Assembly (NCBI GenBank): GCA_017475415.1
Contig: JAFVFM010000309.1
Span: forward strand, 1 to 6,359
DNA length: 6,359 nt
Source of the DNA: Solobacterium sp.
Lineage (GTDB): Bacteria; Bacillota_I; Bacilli_A; Erysipelotrichales; Erysipelotrichaceae
Reading direction: 5' to 3'
Under the pieces are notes generated by a model that saw only the letters and a list, made by a program, of their open reading frames with translations, was not told the origin of the DNA and did no database searches. Below, piece after piece: positions 1 to 5,719 of this stretch. Position 1 is the stretch's first letter. Every line of letters begins with the position of its first letter. The position numbers and the translations under genes are program-made.

Positions 1-291
1 CCAGAATATAGTTATTTAGAATTACGTTTAGATAGATCTGAAGTAGAAACAGATTTACTATATATTGAACGTTCTTATATACGCGAAGATAATCAAGGCA
101 AATATGTCATGAAAGATGAAGATGGTGTATTAAAGAAACAATATATTAAAACAGGTAGGGTACTTTGGGGTGAAACAGTAGAAATATTAGAAGGTTTAAC
201 CTTAGAAGATTCCATTGCCTTTCCTTATGGTGATGGCGCTATTGAAGGAGTGAAAACAATACAAGCAGAGGAAGGAGGTATGTTTTACTAA
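1..291 (+). CDS. Membrane-fusion/adaptor protein of an ABC efflux system, C-terminal part (5' end outside window)
   Basis: The frame is open from base 1 to the TAA at 289-291 and gives 96 C-terminal residues, so the start lies upstream of the window. The visible part resembles the C-terminal end of HlyD/MacA-type adaptor proteins: a short beta segment (YIREDNQGKYV, about residues 26-36), then VLKKQYIKTGR and a block with ETVEILEGL followed by D-S-I-A-F-P. That arrangement matches the membrane-proximal domain of MacA/YknX-like subunits, where a value passed through the adaptor is followed by 'GL..GD.V'. Such proteins link an ABC permease to the outside of the membrane. The next gene is a MacB/FtsX permease overlapping by one base (TAATG), which supports the call and suggests translational coupling. 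An internal ATG at 109 is not the start, because the same domain continues upstream of it. Substrate unknown. Confidence 0.8.
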   Translation, partial: PEYSYLELRLDRSEVETDLLYIERSYIREDNQGKYVMKDEDGVLKKQYIKTGRVLWGETVEILEGLTLEDSIAFPYGDGAIEGVKTIQAEEGGMFY

Positions 292-1532
292 TGTTTGAAA
301 ATATACGACTTTCCTTTAAAGGAATATTTGCGCATAAGTTAAGATCTTTCTTAACAATGCTTGGTATCATTATTGGTATTGCGGCAATTATCGCGATTGT
401 TTCTACCATACAAGGTACCAATGAACAGATTCAAAAGAATTTAATTGGTTCTGGTGTGAATAATGTAGTGATTAAATTATCACAAGGGGACTGGGATTAT
501 GATTTCTATAGTGGTAATCCTAAAAATGTACCTGTATTAGGAGAAAAAGATCGCGAAAAGATGCTTGAAATTGAACATGCAGAAAACGTATCTTTCTTCC
601 GTACAAGACAGGAATATGATGGTGTTTATCATTTGAGCAATTCTCTTTCTGGTGGCTCTGTTATGGGCATTGATGAATACTATCTAGATGCCTCTGGTCT
701 AACAGTGAAATTAGGTAGAGGGTTTAATGAACGTGATAAAAAGGATTTTAATAAATTATGTTTGCTAGATGAAAATAGTAAACAATCTTTATTCCAAGAT
801 GAAAATGCAGTAGGAAAAACAATTGAAATAAAAGGTGAACCATTTACTGTAATTGGTATCGTAACAGAAAAAGAAAAGTTTGAACCAACGATTAACAGTA
901 TTGAAGATTATTATACATATCGCCAAGATGCATCAGGAAAGATTTATATACCGGATACAGAATGGTCATTATTGTATCAATATGACGAACCACAGCATGT
1001 TGTGATTCGTTGTGATTCTACAGAAGCAATGACAAATGTTGGTAAATCAGCTGAAGATATTTTGAATTCCTTTTCAAATGATACGGTGAAATATAAATCA
1101 CAAGACTTATTGCAACAAGCTAAAGATATTCAACAATTATCCCAAAGCACAAATACGATGTTGATTTGGATTGCAGGTATTTCCTTACTTGTAGGTGGTA
1201 TAGGCGTAATGAATATTATGCTCGTATCAGTAACAGAGAGAACAAACGAAATCGGATTAAAAAAGGCAATTGGAGCAAAGCGTAAATATATCTTATCGCA
1301 ATTTTTAACCGAAGCTGTTGTATTGAGCTCTACTGGTGGTGTTCTTGGTGTAATTTTAGGTATTATCCTAGCACAGGTTATTTCAAGGTTAAATGGAACA
1401 CCAGTTGCGATTAATGTACCAGCGACTTTATTCGCAGTAATCTTCTCTATGTTAATAGGGATTATCTTTGGTATCTTACCATCTTATAAGGCATCGAATT
1501 TGGATCCAATTGAAGCTTTAAGACATGAATAA
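291..1532 (+). CDS. ABC transporter permease, MacB/FtsX (YknZ-like) family
   Basis: This is a complete 413-residue permease with the MacB/FtsX layout of four membrane segments. TM1 is at about residues 18-40 (FLTMLGIIIGIAAIIAIV). A large extracytoplasmic MacB_PCD-type domain spans about 41-288. TM2 is at about 289-314, TM3 at about 341-365 and TM4 at about 376-397. After TM2 comes the cytoplasmic coupling region TERTNEIGLKKAIGAKR (315-331), highly typical of the family and expected to contact the ATPase. The C-terminus ASNLDPIEALRHE is also typical. MacB itself carries a fused ATPase domain; here it is absent, as in YknZ-type systems with a separate ATPase. The ATG at 291 overlaps the adaptor stop and is preceded by GGAGG at 274-278, slightly far away (12 nt). 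Likely role: export of, or defence against, a peptide or drug, using energy transmitted mechanically from the ATPase. Substrate cannot be inferred. Confidence 0.93.
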   Translation: MFENIRLSFKGIFAHKLRSFLTMLGIIIGIAAIIAIVSTIQGTNEQIQKNLIGSGVNNVVIKLSQGDWDYDFYSGNPKNVPVLGEKDREKMLEIEHAENVSFFRTRQEYDGVYHLSNSLSGGSVMGIDEYYLDASGLTVKLGRGFNERDKKDFNKLCLLDENSKQSLFQDENAVGKTIEIKGEPFTVIGIVTEKEKFEPTINSIEDYYTYRQDASGKIYIPDTEWSLLYQYDEPQHVVIRCDSTEAMTNVGKSAEDILNSFSNDTVKYKSQDLLQQAKDIQQLSQSTNTMLIWIAGISLLVGGIGVMNIMLVSVTERTNEIGLKKAIGAKRKYILSQFLTEAVVLSSTGGVLGVILGIILAQVISRLNGTPVAINVPATLFAVIFSMLIGIIFGILPSYKASNLDPIEALRHE

Positions 1533-1554
1533 AAAAAGTGAAGTAGACTTCACT
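1531..1554 (-). terminator. Intrinsic terminator of the yfcE-like gene
   Basis: A 7-bp stem AGTGAAG/CTTCACT (extendable by one A:T pair) encloses a 4-nt loop. Read on the minus strand it is followed directly by seven T. The stop codon of the minus-strand gene (TGA, complement of 1554-1556) touches the stem. On the plus strand the hairpin is followed by CAAAAATG with no T run, so it should work mainly for the minus-strand gene and only weakly for the permease operon. Confidence 0.8.
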
Positions 1555-2096
1555 CAAAAATGTATTTGCATATAAACTTCATCAGCGAAGGTATATATGG
1601 TGAATGATGAATCATCCATGATGGCATAGCTACGTGGATGATTTTCTTTTGGAATCGTCATAGAGCCTGGGTTTAAAAAAATATAATTATCTTTATAGGC
1701 TAAAGGAATATGGGTATGGCCAGATAAGATAATATCGAATTTTTCATTTGGATAACTTGCTTCATCGTATAGATGACCATGTGTCATTAGAACATTATGC
1801 TTCCCTAATTTAAGCATGCGATAGTTATCACGCAGTGGAAAATCTAAAACAACTTGGTCTACTTCCGCATCGCAATTTCCTCTAACGCCTACAATATAGG
1901 GTACTAATTGGTTCAATATCGGAATAACTTCTTTTGGATTGTAATCAGCAGGTAAATCATTTCTAGGACCATGATAAAGTACATCACCAAGGCAGAGTAC
2001 TTCATCTACCTTATGCTTTTTAAATGCTTCTAAGGCCTTATTTGCGGATGATAAGGAGCCATGTAAATCTGAAATGACTAAGTATTTTTTTGACAT
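1554..2096 (-). CDS. yfcE: YfcE-type metal-dependent phosphodiesterase
   Basis: The 180-residue protein is a calcineurin-like (MPP superfamily) phosphoesterase close in length to E. coli YfcE (184 aa). All metal-site motifs are visible: DLHG (D10, H12), GDVLYHGPRN (G37-D38), GNCD (N74-D76), THGH (H106, H108) and SGHTH (H127, H129), followed by NPGS. The stretches LGDVL.HGPRN.LP and VRGNCD.EVDQ are close to YfcE rather than to general MPP enzymes. E. coli YfcE hydrolyses artificial phosphodiesters in vitro; its natural substrate is unclear. The protein is cytosolic, with no signal peptide. The frame extends upstream to 2180, but the ATG at 2096 is chosen because TGGAGGA lies 7 nt before it and the MPP fold begins at residue 4. 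The longer version would add 28 residues unlike the family and would cross the divergent promoters. Confidence 0.92.
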   Translation of the reverse strand: MSKKYLVISDLHGSLSSANKALEAFKKHKVDEVLCLGDVLYHGPRNDLPADYNPKEVIPILNQLVPYIVGVRGNCDAEVDQVVLDFPLRDNYRMLKLGKHNVLMTHGHLYDEASYPNEKFDIILSGHTHIPLAYKDNYIFLNPGSMTIPKENHPRSYAIMDDSSFTIYTFADEVYMQIHF

Positions 2097-2103
2097 ATAA
2101 GAA

Positions 2104-2110
2104 TCCTCCA
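2104..2110 (-). promoter_or_regulatory. Ribosome binding site of yfcE (fixes the start)
   Basis: Reading the minus strand, TGGAGGA lies 7 nt before the ATG at 2096. It rules out the upstream in-frame starts. Confidence 0.85.
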
Positions 2111-2116
2111 CAAAGA

Positions 2117-2125
2117 ATTGTAACA
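2117..2125 (-). promoter_or_regulatory. Probable extended -10 promoter of yfcE
   Basis: On the minus strand the sequence reads TGT-TACAAT, an extended -10 with one mismatch to TATAAT. The best -35-like hexamer (TTGCCT, complement of 2143-2148) is 20 nt away, which is too far, so the promoter would rely on the TGn motif. The predicted start, near 2110, would leave a leader of only about 14 nt carrying the Shine-Dalgarno site at its very 5' end. Prediction by eye. Confidence 0.5.
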
Positions 2126-2132
2126 TAAGCCG

Positions 2133-2141
2133 TGCTATAAT
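2133..2141 (+). promoter_or_regulatory. Probable extended -10 promoter of coaBC-coaX
   Basis: TGC-TATAAT is a perfect consensus extended -10. No good -35 hexamer is present 16-18 nt upstream, which is common for extended -10 promoters. The predicted transcription start, near 2148, leaves a leader of about 16 nt before the coaBC ATG at 2164, enough for its Shine-Dalgarno site. The element lies 7 bp from the oppositely directed yfcE -10. Confidence 0.65.
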
Positions 2142-2150
2142 GAGGCAAGT

Positions 2151-2156
2151 AGGGAG
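2151..2156 (+). promoter_or_regulatory. Ribosome binding site of coaBC (fixes the start)
   Basis: AGGGAG lies 7 nt before the ATG at 2164. An earlier in-frame ATG at 2140 overlaps the TATAAT element and would not be on the mRNA. Confidence 0.75.
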
Positions 2157-2163
2157 AATAGAA

Positions 2164-3351
2164 ATGAAAAATAAATGCATCGTAATTGGCGTAAGCGGTG
2201 GTATTGCGGCCTATAAAATATGTACATTAGTGTCTTCTTTAAAAAAGAAGGGCAATGATGTACATGTCTTAATGACAAAGAGCGCTACAGAATTTGTAGG
2301 ACCATTAACTTTCCAAACATTGAGTCAAAATAGAGTCATTCTCGATATGTTTTCTGTTGATTTTGAAGTGGATGTACATCATATTTCCTTAGCGAAGAAG
2401 GCAGATTTATTTGTATTAGCACCAGCTAGCGCAAATATCATTGCCAAAGTCGCTAATGGCATAGCGGATGATATGTTAACCACTACCTTTTTAGCCGCAA
2501 CATGTCCTAAGGTAATCGTTCCAGCGATGAATACGAATATGTTAGAAAATCCAATTACCCAAGAGAATCTAGAAAAATGTCGTAAATATGGCATGCATAT
2601 TCTAGAAAGTGGTGATGGCTATTTAGCTTGTGGGGATGTAGGAAAAGGTAGATTACCAGAAGCAGAAGAAATTGAAGATGCAATTGAAGGTTTATTTGAA
2701 AAAGATCATTTTCTAAAAGGTAAAAAGATCATGATTTCTGCTGGTCCTACTAGAGAAGATATTGATCCAGTTCGCTATATTACCAATCATTCTTCTGGTA
2801 AGATGGGTTTTGCTTTAGCGAAAGCTGCACGTAATGCTGGAGCAGAAGTTACATTAGTCAGTGGCCCTTGTAATTTAAAAACACCATCTGGTATAGAAAG
2901 AATTGAAGTAAGTAGTGCTGAAGAAATGGCTAAGGAGATAATTGATAGACAAGAAGAAAATGATGTCATCATTTTGGCAGCAGCAGTTGCGGATTATCGG
3001 CCTAAAGAAAAGGCTTTAGAAAAGATGAAGAAAAGCGATGATGATTTGTCTATTTCTTTAGTGAGAACCAAGGATATCTTAAAAACCTTAGGAGAAAAGA
3101 AAAAGAAACACCAAATATTAATTGGCTTCGCTATGGAAACAGAAAATCTATTAGAAAATGCCCAAAAGAAATTAGTGACGAAAAATGTAGATTATATAGT
3201 AGCGAATTCTTTACGTGAAGAAGGTGCTGGTTTTGGTGTAGATACCAATAAAGTAACCATTCTTTCTATAAATAAAAAAGAAGAGTTACCATTACTTTCT
3301 AAAGAAGAAGTTGCAGAAAGAATCTTGGCATATTGCACAAAAGGGGAATAA
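2164..3351 (+). CDS. coaBC: Bifunctional phosphopantothenoylcysteine decarboxylase / phosphopantothenate-cysteine ligase
   Basis: The 395-residue protein carries out two consecutive steps of coenzyme A synthesis. CoaB joins 4'-phosphopantothenate to cysteine using CTP, and CoaC, an FMN enzyme, decarboxylates the product to 4'-phosphopantetheine. The N-terminal CoaC domain (about 1-185) shows the flavoprotein start GVSGGIAAYK (9-18), the active-site His73 in VHHIS, the substrate-binding PAMN (120-123) and the catalytic Cys156 in ACGDVGKGR. The CoaB domain (about 186-395) shows SAGPTRE (192-198), RYITNHSSGKMG with Asn208, AAAVADYRP (272-280) and the EKMKK lysines (286-290). By motif these correspond to E. 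coli Dfp H75, N125, C158, N210 and K289, with a constant offset of two. Both activities therefore look intact. coaX follows after 2 nt, forming an operon. The fused form is the usual one in bacteria. Confidence 0.97.
   Translation: MKNKCIVIGVSGGIAAYKICTLVSSLKKKGNDVHVLMTKSATEFVGPLTFQTLSQNRVILDMFSVDFEVDVHHISLAKKADLFVLAPASANIIAKVANGIADDMLTTTFLAATCPKVIVPAMNTNMLENPITQENLEKCRKYGMHILESGDGYLACGDVGKGRLPEAEEIEDAIEGLFEKDHFLKGKKIMISAGPTREDIDPVRYITNHSSGKMGFALAKAARNAGAEVTLVSGPCNLKTPSGIERIEVSSAEEMAKEIIDRQEENDVIILAAAVADYRPKEKALEKMKKSDDDLSISLVRTKDILKTLGEKKKKHQILIGFAMETENLLENAQKKLVTKNVDYIVANSLREEGAGFGVDTNKVTILSINKKEELPLLSKEEVAERILAYCTKGE
3341..3346 (+). promoter_or_regulatory. Ribosome binding site of coaX (fixes the start)
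   Basis: AAGGGG, inside the last codons of coaBC, lies 7 nt before the ATG at 3354. The earlier in-frame ATG at 3333 has no such site and would add seven residues before the LLTIDVGNTN motif, which normally begins at residue 2 or 3. Confidence 0.7.
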
Positions 3352-3353
3352 AG

Positions 3354-4133
3354 ATGTTATTAACAATCGATGTAGGAAATACAAATATTAGTTTAGCTGT
3401 TTTTAAAGATGAAGAAATCATAGGGCGTTATCGTTTAATTACGAAAACAACGCGTACTTCGGATGAATTTGGTTTTTTCATTACAAACTTTATGCAACAA
3501 TTAGAAATCAAAAAGGAAGATATAGAAGATGTTTTAATTTCTTCTGTTGTACCTAAGGTAATGTATGCTTTAACTTCAGCAATTATTAAATATCTCTCTA
3601 TTCGTCCTAAGATTATTGATAGTAAGATGCATACAGGTATTCGTTTAAGTGATACAACGAAGGCAACTGTAGGAGCAGATCGTATAGTTAATACAACCTA
3701 TGCTTATCATACCTTCCATGAACCAACGATTATTATTGACTTTGGAACAGCGACTACCTTCGACTATGTGAGTGAAGAAGGGGAATTTAAATATGTTGTT
3801 ATTATGCCAGGCATTGAAGTTTCCTTATTAGGCTTAACTAGCCAAACTGCGAAATTACCGGAAATTGAAATTATGAAACCTGCTTCGGTATTAGGTGAAA
3901 ATACAGTAAGTGGCATGCAGGCAGGCTTAGTTTATGGCTATATAGGGGCAGTAGAAAAAATTATTCTCGAAATGAAGAAGGAATTAAAAAAAGAGAAATG
4001 CCGTGTTATTGCGACAGGTGGCTTAGGTAAAGTGGTCGCAAATGAAACAGATATGATTGATGAATATGATCCAGATATCGCCTATAAAGGGATGAAAATA
4101 ATCTATGATTGCTATATAAAAACACAGGATTAA
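3354..4133 (+). CDS. coaX: Type III pantothenate kinase
   Basis: This 259-residue ASKHA-fold kinase phosphorylates pantothenate with ATP, the first committed step of CoA synthesis. Motifs in order: TIDVGNTN (4-11; phosphate loop with Asp6), GADR (107-110; Asp109 in the position of the catalytic base), IDFGTATTFD (128-137; Asp129 in the monovalent-cation/substrate site), PGIEVSLLGL then TAKLP (152-169), SGMQAGLVYGYIG (186-198) and the adenosine-loop ATGGLG (220-225). Type III enzymes are generally not inhibited by CoA and require a monovalent cation. One oddity is the segment before IMPG: it reads KYVVIMPG where family members usually have a Gly-Gly pair (x-GG-x-I-x-PG), so Tyr147-Val148 replace it. 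The rest is normal in length and motif, so I expect an active enzyme. The gene starts 2 nt after coaBC and shares its promoter; its TAA lies in the loop of the following terminator hairpin. Confidence 0.95.
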   Translation: MLLTIDVGNTNISLAVFKDEEIIGRYRLITKTTRTSDEFGFFITNFMQQLEIKKEDIEDVLISSVVPKVMYALTSAIIKYLSIRPKIIDSKMHTGIRLSDTTKATVGADRIVNTTYAYHTFHEPTIIIDFGTATTFDYVSEEGEFKYVVIMPGIEVSLLGLTSQTAKLPEIEIMKPASVLGENTVSGMQAGLVYGYIGAVEKIILEMKKELKKEKCRVIATGGLGKVVANETDMIDEYDPDIAYKGMKIIYDCYIKTQD

Positions 4134-4144
4134 CCTGTGTTTTT
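4118..4144. terminator. Bidirectional intrinsic terminator between coaX and the nucleotidyltransferase gene
   Basis: The stem AACACAGG/CCTGTGTT (8 bp, lengthened by further A:T pairs) has a 5-nt loop, ATTAA. It is followed by a T run on the plus strand (4140-4144) and by TTTTTATAT on the minus strand. It therefore serves both convergent transcripts. The coaX stop codon (4131-4133) lies in the loop and the opposing stop (4147-4149) is 3 nt beyond the stem. Confidence 0.9.
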
Positions 4145-4146
4145 CC

Positions 4147-5049
4147 TTACCACAATTTGTCTGGATAGATACCTTGATCTTTCATTTTTTGTAGTTCTTC
4201 TACAACATGCGGTTTATCTTCCTTATAAGTAACCCCAAACCATTTATCCTTAGAATTCAGCATTTTGATACTACATGTATTTTCTTGTACAAGCTCACCG
4301 ATGGTTGTAGGAATAACATATTCGCACTTCATTGGATTGTTGTTGTATTCTCTATCTAAAAAGGCTAAAAATTTAGGCTCACATTCTTCAAAAATCTTTG
4401 GTGTAAAGCCCCAGAAATTCATGGATACATATGTATCATCTGGTAGTTCTAACCATTCACCATCCTTTTCGTAAACAGCCTTTCCTTCTCTTAATTCAAT
4501 CTTTTGGATTTCTTCAATATCTGTTAAATAACCATCTTTTGTATTACATACACCACGTGTTACAGAACCATTTTCTGTTAATGTATTCTTGCAGGCATAA
4601 CCAACCATAGCATAGGCATCATCTTGAATGTCATTTTTTAAATATTGATAAATGACTTTGAAGGCGTCTTTACCATAATAATCATCCGCATTAATAATTG
4701 CGAATGGTTCATTTACTATCCCTTTACAAGCTAATAGGGCATGTGTTGTACCCCAAGGTTTTTCTCTACCTTCTGGTAATGTATAGCTACCTGGTAATTG
4801 ATCTAAATCTTGGTAGGCGAATTCAACTTTCATTTTTGTGCTGATACGGTCAGTTAAGGCAGTGCGGAAAGCCTGTTCATGTTCACGGCGAATAATTAAT
4901 ACTACCTTTTCAAAGCCTGCTTCTTTAGCGTCATAAATAGAAAATTCAATAATTGGTTCACCATGGCTACCTACGCCGTCGATTTGTTTCATGCCACCAT
5001 AACGGCTACCCATACCAGCTGCTAAGATGACTAATGTTGGATTACTCAT
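4147..5049 (-). CDS. Nucleotidyltransferase of the sugar-phosphate (NTP_transferase) superfamily
   Basis: The 300-residue soluble protein has a GT-A/Rossmann-type nucleotidyltransferase core. LAAGMGSRYGGMKQ (9-22) is the nucleotide-binding signature G-x-G-x-R...K, EPIIEFSIYDAKEAG (31-45) follows as in sugar-1-phosphate nucleotidyltransferases, PWGTTHALL (98-106) matches the usual 'GTa.Al' segment, and NADDYYG (120-126) supplies the metal-binding Asp. The second half (about 150-300) has VSMNFWGFTP (208-217) and ends in GIYPDKLW. It would transfer a nucleotide from NTP to a sugar or alcohol phosphate, but the substrate cannot be told from the sequence and there are no sugar or choline genes beside it. 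The start is set at 5049 by AGAGGT 7 nt upstream; the in-frame ATG at 5073 sits at the predicted transcription start. It converges with coaX and diverges from maf, so it is a single-gene unit. Confidence 0.88.
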   Translation of the reverse strand: MSNPTLVILAAGMGSRYGGMKQIDGVGSHGEPIIEFSIYDAKEAGFEKVVLIIRREHEQAFRTALTDRISTKMKVEFAYQDLDQLPGSYTLPEGREKPWGTTHALLACKGIVNEPFAIINADDYYGKDAFKVIYQYLKNDIQDDAYAMVGYACKNTLTENGSVTRGVCNTKDGYLTDIEEIQKIELREGKAVYEKDGEWLELPDDTYVSMNFWGFTPKIFEECEPKFLAFLDREYNNNPMKCEYVIPTTIGELVQENTCSIKMLNSKDKWFGVTYKEDKPHVVEELQKMKDQGIYPDKLW

Positions 5050-5056
5050 GTTATTT

Positions 5057-5062
5057 ACCTCT
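5057..5062 (-). promoter_or_regulatory. Ribosome binding site of the nucleotidyltransferase gene (fixes the start)
   Basis: On the minus strand AGAGGT lies 7 nt before the ATG at 5049, favouring it over the ATG at 5073. Confidence 0.7.
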
Positions 5063-5077
5063 ACTTCTAACATTCTT

Positions 5078-5107
5078 ATTATAGTCTGTATTTCTTAGAG
5101 AAAACAA
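5078..5107 (-). promoter_or_regulatory. Probable promoter of the nucleotidyltransferase gene
   Basis: On the minus strand a perfect TATAAT (5083-5078) lies 18 nt after a weak -35, TTGTTT (5107-5102). Predicted transcription start near 5071, giving a leader of about 20 nt. The -35 region adjoins the -10 of the divergent maf promoter. Confidence 0.6.
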
Positions 5108-5109
5108 TG

Positions 5110-5115
5110 TACAAT
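5110..5115 (+). promoter_or_regulatory. Candidate -10 element of maf, placed for a leaderless mRNA
   Basis: TACAAT (one mismatch to TATAAT) ends 7 nt before the maf ATG at 5123, so transcription would begin at or within a base or two of the start codon. No good -35 is visible. The preceding TG is one base too close to count as an extended -10. Confidence 0.45.
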
Positions 5116-5122
5116 AATCAAC

Positions 5123-5686
5123 ATGAAAAGATTGATTTTGGCTTCGCAAAGCCCACGTAGAAAAGAATTGTTAGAAAAATGTGGTTATTCCTTTATTTGT
5201 ATACCTGCTGATGTAGATGAAATAATAGATGAATCTAAACCATTAGAAAAAGAAATAGAGCGTCTAGCTTTAAAGAAAGCAGAGACGATTTTGACAATGT
5301 ATCCTGATGCAATTGTCATTGGCAGTGATACGATTGTTGTATTAGATAATAAAATATTAGGTAAACCAAAAAATCATGTAGAAGCTAGGCGAATGCTAAA
5401 TAGTCTTTCAAACAAAAAACATTCTGTAATTACGGGTTTATGTATCATCAGTAATCAAAAGAAATATATTACTTCTACTACATCGCATGTTTCTTTTGCG
5501 AAGATGAGTGAAGAAGAAATAGACGCTTATATTGCCACAGGGGAATGTGATGATAAGGCAGGAGCTTATGCAATACAAGGTTATGGAGCTAGATATATTC
5601 AAGGTATAGAAGGGGACTATTATTCCATTATGGGTTTACCTCTACATTTGGTATATGAAGAATTAAAAAATATGTATGCATATTGA
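5123..5686 (+). CDS. maf: Maf family nucleoside triphosphate pyrophosphatase (probable dTTP/UTP type)
   Basis: The 187-residue protein has the length and motifs of Maf/YhdE: LASQSPRRKELL (6-17, with Ser8, Arg12 and Arg13 in the substrate loop), Lys52, GSDTIVVLDNKILGKP (67-82, with Asp69 and Lys81), HSVITGL (100-106) and DDKAGAYAIQGYGA (143-156, with Lys145 and Gln152). Maf enzymes cleave non-canonical or excess nucleoside triphosphates to monophosphate plus pyrophosphate; in Firmicutes the gene is also linked with septum inhibition. The AGAYAIQG form fits the dTTP/UTP (YhdE) branch better than the YceF (m7GTP) branch, by motif only. The start is secure because the family motif begins at residue 5. 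Unusually for this window there is no Shine-Dalgarno sequence upstream, and a -10-like TACAAT ends 7 nt before the ATG. No terminator follows; its transcript could run into the tRNA gene. Confidence 0.95.
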   Translation: MKRLILASQSPRRKELLEKCGYSFICIPADVDEIIDESKPLEKEIERLALKKAETILTMYPDAIVIGSDTIVVLDNKILGKPKNHVEARRMLNSLSNKKHSVITGLCIISNQKKYITSTTSHVSFAKMSEEEIDAYIATGECDDKAGAYAIQGYGARYIQGIEGDYYSIMGLPLHLVYEELKNMYAY

Positions 5687-5713
5687 ATTCGCTCTATTTT
5701 TTGGTATCATAAT
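5683..5713 (+). promoter_or_regulatory. Possible promoter of the tRNA gene
   Basis: TTGAAT (5683-5688) overlaps the maf stop and is followed after 16 nt by TATCAT (5705-5710), or after 19 nt by CATAAT (5708-5713). Each -10 candidate has one mismatch to consensus. Either would start transcription at about 5717-5720, directly at the tRNA 5' end. Readthrough from maf is an alternative source. Confidence 0.45.
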
Positions 5714-5719
5714 AGATGC

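Noticed and set aside
239..421. Minus-strand open frame opposite the adaptor/permease junction.
   Set aside because: It is antisense to two well-supported genes; its hydrophobic look mirrors the TM1 coding sequence.
2140..2163. An earlier coaBC start at 2140.
   Set aside because: The ATG overlaps the TATAAT element and so would not be transcribed; the family begins at the ATG at 2164 with AGGGAG before it.
2097..2180. A 28-residue N-terminal extension of the YfcE-like protein (start at 2180).
   Set aside because: It runs across both divergent promoters, has no ribosome site and no family similarity; TGGAGGA lies 7 nt before the ATG at 2096.
2379..2972. Two short minus-strand open frames inside coaBC.
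   Set aside because: They are shadows of the coaBC coding frame with no ribosome site or recognisable domain.
3333..3353. An earlier coaX start at 3333, overlapping coaBC.
   Set aside because: It would add seven residues before the conserved N-terminal motif and lacks a ribosome site; the ATG at 3354 has AAGGGG 7 nt upstream.
4265..4474. Plus-strand open frame of 69 codons opposite the nucleotidyltransferase gene.
   Set aside because: It is antisense to a clear gene and has no similarity or initiation signals.
5050..5073. An earlier start of the nucleotidyltransferase at 5073.
   Set aside because: It sits at the predicted transcription start just after TATAAT and has no Shine-Dalgarno site; the ATG at 5049 has one.
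5669..5702. AATATG/CATATT inverted repeat at the end of maf with a T run some 10 nt later, considered as a maf terminator.
   Set aside because: The stem is only 6 bp and mostly A:T, and the T run is not adjacent, so it should not terminate.
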